Source: Deltaproteobacteria bacterium
GTDB lineage: Bacteria > Myxococcota > Myxococcia > Myxococcales > Myxococcaceae
Direction of reading: 5' to 3'
DNA: 10,148 bases
NCBI GenBank assembly: GCA_016875515.1
Contig: VGRA01000053.1
Location: forward strand, 1 to 10,148
Part shown: positions 6,331-10,148 of the stretch, piece after piece
Layout of the letters: every line of letters begins with the position of its first letter
How positions within the stretch are numbered: position 1 is the first letter of the stretch
Position numbers and translations under genes: made by a program
The notes under the pieces: model-generated
Told to the model about the DNA's origin: nothing
What the model saw: the letters and a program-made list of their open reading frames with translations, nothing else
Databases searched by the model: none

Positions 6331-6642
6331 GCCGTCCCCAGCGGTTGAGCCACGCCAGCGCCTCCTTGGCGCGTTGGATGTTCTTGAGCGCCGCGTAGCG
6401 GAGCAGGGGGATTGCGCGCCACGGGGACTTGAGGCCGTCTTCGGTGACGAGGATGCACAGGTCCGTGCTCGCCTCGGAAATGGGTGGGACGTTGTACTGC
6501 GCCAGGCCGAGCCGCCCCTGCTCGTCCATGTCCGGCAGGTGCCCCGCTTCGAGCAACTCCACCTCTGCGTGGACGCGGCAGCACTGAGCCAGTGGCGAAT
6601 CTGCCGAAGCGCAGACAACCCGAGGTCCTCTCGCAACGTCAT
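6311..6642 (-). pseudogene. Last operon gene, ~110-residue unknown protein with a -1 frame break
   Basis: ATG 6642 overlaps the stop of the upstream gene (ATGA, 6639-6642) and has GGAAG upstream. The first frame gives MTLREDLGLSALRQIRHW then LSAAA, and afterwards turns into an unlikely Ser/Arg/Trp/Cys-rich string. Starting at base 6574 the next frame gives HAEVELLEAGHLPDMDEQG, a middle part with LGLAQYNVPPISEAS and a helical end (YAALKNIQRAKEALAWL) to TAG at 6311. One extra base at about 6575-6577 would join them into a single ~110-residue protein. The second frame has no usable start of its own. This may be a real mutation, a programmed shift or a sequence error. No family is recognised. The acidic middle and helical ends suggest a soluble cytoplasmic protein. 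Confidence 0.66.
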
Positions 6643-7331
6643 GGGGCACCGTCTTCCGGGAACGGGTGGGCGGCGAAGTGCGCGTCGAAGAGGTCCATCC
6701 ACAGCTGGCGCAGTTGCTCGCGGGTGGGAGCGGTGGGGAATGCGCGCCCCTCCAGTCCTCCCCGGACGTTGGAGGTGAGGCCATAGCGCCGGGCGAGCGT
6801 CCACCGGTCCGCGGTCCGCATCTCCACCGTGCAGAGGTGACCGTCTGCCCGGAGCAGCACGCCGAAGGGTAAAAACCACGGCGGGGACCTGCAGTAGCGC
6901 TCCACGAAGCGGACGCGCCGGTCGTGCAGCTCGGGGTTCGGGGGCGACGTCCGGCCCATGGGGTTTTCCGGCGGCGTGGGGCGTGGAAGTGGATGCAGGG
7001 GCCGGTGGCTCTGCCCCGGGGCTGCGGGGATGGGGGCAAAAGGCGCGGACCAGGCGTCGAAGAGGTCCATCCACAGCTGGCGCAACTGCGCACGGGAGGG
7101 GGCGTTGGGAAAGGCGCGTCCCTCCAGTCCTCCCTGCCCGTTGAGGGCGAGGCTGTAACGGGCGGCGAGCGCCCGCTTGTCCGCGGCCCGCATCTCCACC
7201 GTGCAGAGGTGTCCGTCTGCCCGGAGCAGCACCCCGAAGGGCAGGAGCCACGGCGGGGACTCGCAGTAGTGCTCGACGAAGCGGACGCGCCGGTCGGGGG
7301 ACTCGGGATTCTCTGGAGACTCAAGGGGCAT
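6639..7331 (-). CDS. Two-unit repeat protein of unknown function
   Basis: The 230-residue product begins at ATG 7331, with GGAGG 5 nt upstream, and overlaps the 55-residue gene by 11 nt. It consists of two copies of one module joined by a Pro-rich linker (about 94-124). Residues 13-93 and 137-217 align without gaps at 65 of 81 positions. Conserved blocks are DRRVRFVE-YC, SPPW-LPFGVLLRADGHL, CTVEMR, GGLEGRAFP and QLRQLWMDLFDA. Even the residues before the module align (M-S-P-N-P-E spacing), so the second copy contains an old start Met at residue 125. I do not recognise the fold; the strand-rich LLRADGHLCTVEMR core and terminal helix suggest a small alpha/beta domain. No signal peptide is seen. 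An alternative ATG at 7550 in the same frame would add an Arg/Pro/Ser-rich extension antiparallel in sense to the 55-residue gene's frame; this is less likely. Confidence 0.75.
   Translation of the reverse strand: MPLESPENPESPDRRVRFVEHYCESPPWLLPFGVLLRADGHLCTVEMRAADKRALAARYSLALNGQGGLEGRAFPNAPSRAQLRQLWMDLFDAWSAPFAPIPAAPGQSHRPLHPLPRPTPPENPMGRTSPPNPELHDRRVRFVERYCRSPPWFLPFGVLLRADGHLCTVEMRTADRWTLARRYGLTSNVRGGLEGRAFPTAPTREQLRQLWMDLFDAHFAAHPFPEDGAP
6681..6959 (-). repeat. Repeat unit 2 (codons 125-217 of the repeat protein)
   Basis: This is the second copy of a 93-codon unit, preceded by GGAAAACCCC before its internal ATG at 6959. That sequence resembles GGAGGTCCCC before the real start, matching at 10 of 13 bases counting the ATG. 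The unit may still serve as an internal translation start giving a ~105-residue short form, though its ribosome binding site is degraded. Confidence 0.7.
7053..7331 (-). repeat. Repeat unit 1 (codons 1-93 of the repeat protein)
   Basis: This is the first copy of the unit, offset from the second by 372 bp (124 codons). The two differ mostly in the middle (ADKRALAARYSLAL versus ADRWTLARRYGLTS), while the flanks are near-identical. That pattern suggests conserved structural ends and a variable centre. Confidence 0.8.
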
Positions 7332-7488
7332 GGGGACCTCCGACGACGCGGAGCGTGAAGGTGGGCTTCGGGGGTGGCGTCTCCAACGCGGTGCCGCCCG
7401 GGACGGCCCCGGACGTGGCGAGCAGATGCAGATGGGTGCGCGCCATGCACTGGCGCACGCGGCGCGAGAGCGCCTCGAGGGAAGACAC
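7321..7488 (-). CDS. 55-residue unknown protein
   Basis: GTG 7488 starts a 55-residue protein beginning MSSLEALSRRVRQCMART, followed by HLHLLATSGAVPGG and a Pro-rich stretch, and ending TFTLRVVGGPHAP. A perfect AGGAGG (complement of 7497-7502) sits 8 nt before the GTG, which decides the start. Third codon positions are strongly G/C in this frame, whereas the competing frame from ATG 7550 gives an Arg/Pro/Ser string, so this frame is the coding one. An amphipathic N-terminal helix and a short C-terminal strand are likely. It lies 58 nt after the PcfJ-like gene and overlaps the repeat-protein gene by 11 nt. No homologue is recognised. It is easily missed by gene callers because of its size and GTG start. 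Confidence 0.68.
   Translation of the reverse strand: MSSLEALSRRVRQCMARTHLHLLATSGAVPGGTALETPPPKPTFTLRVVGGPHAP
7337..7341 (-). promoter_or_regulatory. Ribosome binding site of the repeat protein, inside the 55-residue gene
   Basis: GGAGG, read on the minus strand, lies 5 nt before ATG 7331 and within the final codons of the upstream gene. It fixes the start of the repeat protein and implies coupled translation. Confidence 0.7.
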
Positions 7489-7496
7489 GGGTGCTG

Positions 7497-7502
7497 CCTC
7501 CT
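7497..7502 (-). promoter_or_regulatory. Perfect ribosome binding site of the 55-residue gene
   Basis: AGGAGG on the minus strand, 8 nt before GTG 7488, is the full anti-16S complement core. It is the strongest such site in the operon and supports the small gene as real. Confidence 0.72.
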
Positions 7503-7546
7503 GCGTGGGTGGGGACGGCGGTTCGTCGCCGCGTTCCCGGTGGCGT

Positions 7547-9208
7547 TCATGCGGCGGGCAGTGGCTCCACGCCGCCAGAGGCCTGCCCTGACAGGGGGGG
7601 CAGGGTGCGGATCCACGCCTGGACGCGCCGCTGCTCGGCCTCGGTGGGGCGCCGGTTCTGCTCGCCGGACAACTCGACGAGCGCCCAGCGGCCGGAGCGC
7701 ACCGGGGCGAGCTGCACGGTGAGCGGGGCCCCCTCGACCACCAGGTGGAACAGCTGCGCCCCCCGGGTCCGCGCCGCGTCGATGCGCACGGCCACGCAGT
7801 GGCGCATGGCTTGCCCCTCCTCCCAGATGCGCCTCGGGGTGCAGAGCGGCTCGGCGGAGAAGCCCGGCCCGGAGGTGGCGGGGAGCCGGTCCGGAAGCGG
7901 TACATCCAACGTGGCCGGGTCCTCGTGGGCCAGGTCCGCACACTCCAACGCACGGTTCCCCCGGTTGAGGACCTGGGTGGCGAGCTCGGACGCCCGTTCC
8001 CCGTTCTCCGGGTAGAACTCCCGGACGAGGTGCGCGTGCTCCGCGCGCCACGCCACGGTCTCGAACGAGAGGGCCAGCGGCAGGCGGAGGCCGTGCAGGT
8101 GCACCCAGGCCATCAACGCGTCTGCATCCACGCCCAGCTCCCGTCCACCGTCCGGGGCCGGGCGGGGGGCGCCCGCGTGCCGGGACAGCCAGCGCACGGC
8201 TGCGGCCTGCACCGCCGGGTCCATGGCCGGGAGCCAGGAGGTGCTGGCGGCGCTGCGCTTGAGCACCGCGAACCAGCGCCTGCGCCCCACCGCGCCCCGC
8301 GGCAGGTCATCCGGCTTCCAGCAGACGGGGGGCGGCAGCCACGCGAAGAGGGCGGTGACGGCGTGGGGGGCGTGGCGCAGCAGCCAGCGCTGCTCGGCGA
8401 GCCTGCGGGCCTGTTCCGGGGAGGCCTCCGCTGCGAGCGCGTTGAGCGGGTGCCGGGCGCCGGTGAACGGGGAGGGCAGCGGCTCGAAGCGCGTGGGCTC
8501 CGCCTCGTCCCGCTCCGCGAGGTGGAGGGAGGGAAGCGGCCCGGGAAGCGCCCCGGCCCGGGCGCCGAAGTCCAGCCAGTCCTCGAGCAGCGGCTGCAGG
8601 GCGCCCTTCAAGGGGACCCCCTCGCGCACCGCCTCCCGGAACGCCTGCGCCGCCTCCCGTCCCTGCGCGTCCGCCACGCGCGCGTGGTGGAGCGCAAACG
8701 CCAGTGCCCCGGGGGCGGCGTCCGACAGCTGCGCCACGCGCCGCGTGTCATCCCCCACGAGCGCGGCGTACACCGCCCAGCGGATGGACGGGGCGAAGCG
8801 GCGGGCCTGGCGGAGCGCCCACGGCTCGAGCCCCGCGAGCAGCAGGTCCACCCCCTGCGCGAGCTGCGCGCGCGCCCGGGCGCGGTCCTCGAGGAAGGGG
8901 TGGCCGTCCTCCACGCGCTGCCTCCCCGTGCCCCAGGCCTTGCGCAGGCGTGCATCCAGGCGCCGCGCGAACAGGCGCACCGGGTCCCTGCGCGGCCCGT
9001 GGAGGCCCAGTCCCCGGGCCATGCTCCAGTCGGCCAGGGTCCCCTCGAAGCCCGTCCCGCCCGCCGCGCCGTCCAGGCGGAAGGAAACGGGCCGGCCTGC
9101 CCCCTCGAGGCGGGCCTCCAGCCACCCCGGCCCGGCGAGCAGGTGGAGCCCAGGCGTGCCCTCGGGGCCGAGCGCGAGGGCCCACCGCATGGCGCCGCTG
9201 CCACTCAC
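7547..9208 (-). CDS. PcfJ-like domain protein A
   Basis: The 553-residue protein starts at GTG 9208 in a GTGA overlap with the upstream stop, with GAGGAG 5 nt before. The next in-frame ATG (9190) would remove six residues. The C-terminal third matches the PcfJ-like domain: WEEGQAMRHCVA (His470, Cys471), LFHLVVEGAPLTVQL, then WALVELSGEQNRRPTEAEQ and a final helix. The HCV motif followed by a strand and a Gly/Asn-rich turn is the family hallmark. The middle is helical, with AEQRWLLRHAP, AFAWLPPP and VRWLSRHAG. The N-terminal 200 residues are Arg/Ala/Leu-rich and unassigned. PcfJ was named from the pCF10 conjugation cluster of Enterococcus; its biochemical role is not established, and no conjugation genes are visible here. 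It is a paralogue of the upstream gene. No signal peptide or membrane helix is seen. Confidence 0.76.
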   Translation of the reverse strand: MSGSGAMRWALALGPEGTPGLHLLAGPGWLEARLEGAGRPVSFRLDGAAGGTGFEGTLADWSMARGLGLHGPRRDPVRLFARRLDARLRKAWGTGRQRVEDGHPFLEDRARARAQLAQGVDLLLAGLEPWALRQARRFAPSIRWAVYAALVGDDTRRVAQLSDAAPGALAFALHHARVADAQGREAAQAFREAVREGVPLKGALQPLLEDWLDFGARAGALPGPLPSLHLAERDEAEPTRFEPLPSPFTGARHPLNALAAEASPEQARRLAEQRWLLRHAPHAVTALFAWLPPPVCWKPDDLPRGAVGRRRWFAVLKRSAASTSWLPAMDPAVQAAAVRWLSRHAGAPRPAPDGGRELGVDADALMAWVHLHGLRLPLALSFETVAWRAEHAHLVREFYPENGERASELATQVLNRGNRALECADLAHEDPATLDVPLPDRLPATSGPGFSAEPLCTPRRIWEEGQAMRHCVAVRIDAARTRGAQLFHLVVEGAPLTVQLAPVRSGRWALVELSGEQNRRPTEAEQRRVQAWIRTLPPLSGQASGGVEPLPAA

Positions 9209-10148
9209 CAGGGCTCCTCGTCGGGCCACTCACCGCCGAGGGAGAACAGCCTGTTGGCCTCGTCGTCGTCGGGCGGGTTGAACGCCTCCGCGTCGACCTC
9301 CGGGTCGAACTCGCCGGCCTCCCACGCCTCCAGCTCCGCCAGGTTGGGGGGCAGCTCGGCGCGGTGGGGAGATTCGTCCGTGCGCGGCGCCCATCCCCGT
9401 GCCCGCGCAACGTCATTCCACCAGGCAAGCAGCAACCGCCGTTGCGTGTCCGACAGCGGCCCGTTGCTGGGGCCGTGGGCGCGCCCCAGCGCAGGGGCCT
9501 CGGCAGGGCCCCGCACGGAGACGGTGAGCGGCCCCTCCGCGGTCTCCACGTGCAGGAAGAACGCCTCCCCCGCGGCGGCCGCCTCCACGAGGCTGCCCAC
9601 GCAGTGGTGCATCCGCTGTCCCTCCTCCACCAACTCGGATGCCCGCCGCAGGGGCTGGAGCCGCAACCCCGGCCGCTCCTCCGGCTCGAAGAGGTGGGGC
9701 AGCTGCAGGTCCCGCTCCTTGCCGGGCAGCTGGCACGCCGGGTGGCGCTCCCACGCGCGCTCGAACGGGCCGGGCGGCAGGCGCCTGCCGCTGACGGACT
9801 GCAGCGTGCAGCCGCGGGTGAGGCGGCGGCCCCGTCCCAGCACCCGCCGGGCGAGCACCTCCACATCCTCCGGGCACAGCTCCGCGACGTGGGCGGACAC
9901 CCAGCGGCAGAAGGCCTCCTGGACCGGGCGGGGAACGGAGGGGTCCCACGCCTGCAGCGCACCGGGCGCCTTCATCACGTGGAACCACCACCCCAGCGCG
10001 TGGCCCTCCGGGAGGTCCTCCGGCACGAGCGCGAGCGGCGGCGGCAGCCAGGCGAGCCGGGGCGGCAAGCCCGCGGGGGCGCGGCGCAGCAAGAGCCGCT
10101 GCTCCGTCATCCGGCGGCAGCGCTCCCCGGCTGGCGAGGCGGCCAGGG
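9205..10148 (-). CDS. PcfJ-like domain protein B, 5' end beyond the window
   Basis: The frame is open from TGA 9205 to the window edge. ATG 10110 is internal rather than a start: the residues before it (LAASPAGERCRRM) align with LAAEASPEQARRL of protein A, and the match continues through EQRLLLRRAP and LAWLPPP. The domain signature is VEEGQRMHHCVGS, FFLHVETAEGPLTVSVRG and GPSNGPLSDTQ, so the HCV core and following strands are kept. The C-terminus differs from protein A: a tail of about 80 residues that is very acidic, with EAWEAGEFDPEVDAEAF, DDDEAN and ends DEEPW. The tail could bind a basic partner or nucleic-acid-mimic site; this is inference. The gene is translationally coupled to protein A (GTGA). 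The N-terminus and upstream context are not visible. Confidence 0.74.
   Translation of the reverse strand, partial: LAASPAGERCRRMTEQRLLLRRAPAGLPPRLAWLPPPLALVPEDLPEGHALGWWFHVMKAPGALQAWDPSVPRPVQEAFCRWVSAHVAELCPEDVEVLARRVLGRGRRLTRGCTLQSVSGRRLPPGPFERAWERHPACQLPGKERDLQLPHLFEPEERPGLRLQPLRRASELVEEGQRMHHCVGSLVEAAAAGEAFFLHVETAEGPLTVSVRGPAEAPALGRAHGPSNGPLSDTQRRLLLAWWNDVARARGWAPRTDESPHRAELPPNLAELEAWEAGEFDPEVDAEAFNPPDDDEANRLFSLGGEWPDEEPW

Noticed and set aside
6681..7331. CRISPR-like or IS-type repeat
   Set aside because: The two copies are in-frame protein-coding units with substitutions at variable positions, not short direct repeats with spacers.
6639..7550. 303-residue ORF starting at ATG 7550 in an ATGA overlap with the PcfJ-like A stop
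   Set aside because: Its first ~70 residues are an Arg/Pro/Ser/Cys-rich string typical of an out-of-frame reading, and the other frame encodes the 55-residue protein with a perfect ribosome binding site. The 7331 start has its own GGAGG.
8223..9281. 352-residue + strand ORF opposite PcfJ-like A
   Set aside because: The Ser/Arg/Ala-rich product has no motif, while the minus strand encodes a domain protein with coupled starts.
9205..10110. ATG 10110 as true start of PcfJ-like B
   Set aside because: Codons upstream of it to the window edge are open and align with protein A, so the gene continues beyond the window.

Overview
The window is GC-rich (roughly 70%, with strong G/C preference at third codon positions) and carries gene types common in Myxococcota: a predatory-bacterium-style lipoprotein set, a bacterial APCDD1-like lipoprotein, IS3 relics and long Arg/Ala/Pro-rich PcfJ-like proteins. 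I read it as chromosomal DNA of a myxobacterium (Cystobacterineae-like); this is inferred from style, not from a marker gene.

Layout. Bases 1-275 hold wreckage: the edge of an IS3-type transposase OrfA (+) abuts a broken MqsA-type antitoxin gene (-). Bases 400-2794 are three intact + strand genes: an APCDD1-like lipoprotein followed by a hairpin terminator, an NADPH:quinone/enoyl reductase-like enzyme, and a small NADP-binding oxidoreductase. Bases 2795-4855 are a second decay zone. A shrunken, stop-containing IS3 OrfB relic (about 2916-3413) sits against a lipoprotein SGNH hydrolase gene (-), which has an in-frame amber codon and has lost its 3' end. A short truncated C-terminus of another minus-strand gene may lie on the other side of the relic. 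Bases 4946-5236 encode a small cytoplasmic thioredoxin (-), divergent from a DUF3293-type protein with an unassigned C-terminal half (+, 5290-6330).

Bases 6311-10148 form one tightly packed minus-strand operon that runs in from beyond the right edge. It contains two paralogous PcfJ-like proteins, the first incomplete in the window; a 55-residue protein; a 230-residue protein made of two near-identical 93-residue units; and a roughly 110-residue protein whose frame is broken. Junctions are GTGA, a 58-nt gap with a perfect AGGAGG, an 11-nt overlap, and ATGA, all typical of translational coupling. Nothing outside the PcfJ-like domains is recognisable, so this operon is the best candidate here for an undescribed system. 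The last gene converges on and overlaps the DUF3293 gene by 20 bp.

No rRNA, tRNA, CRISPR array or replication origin was seen.
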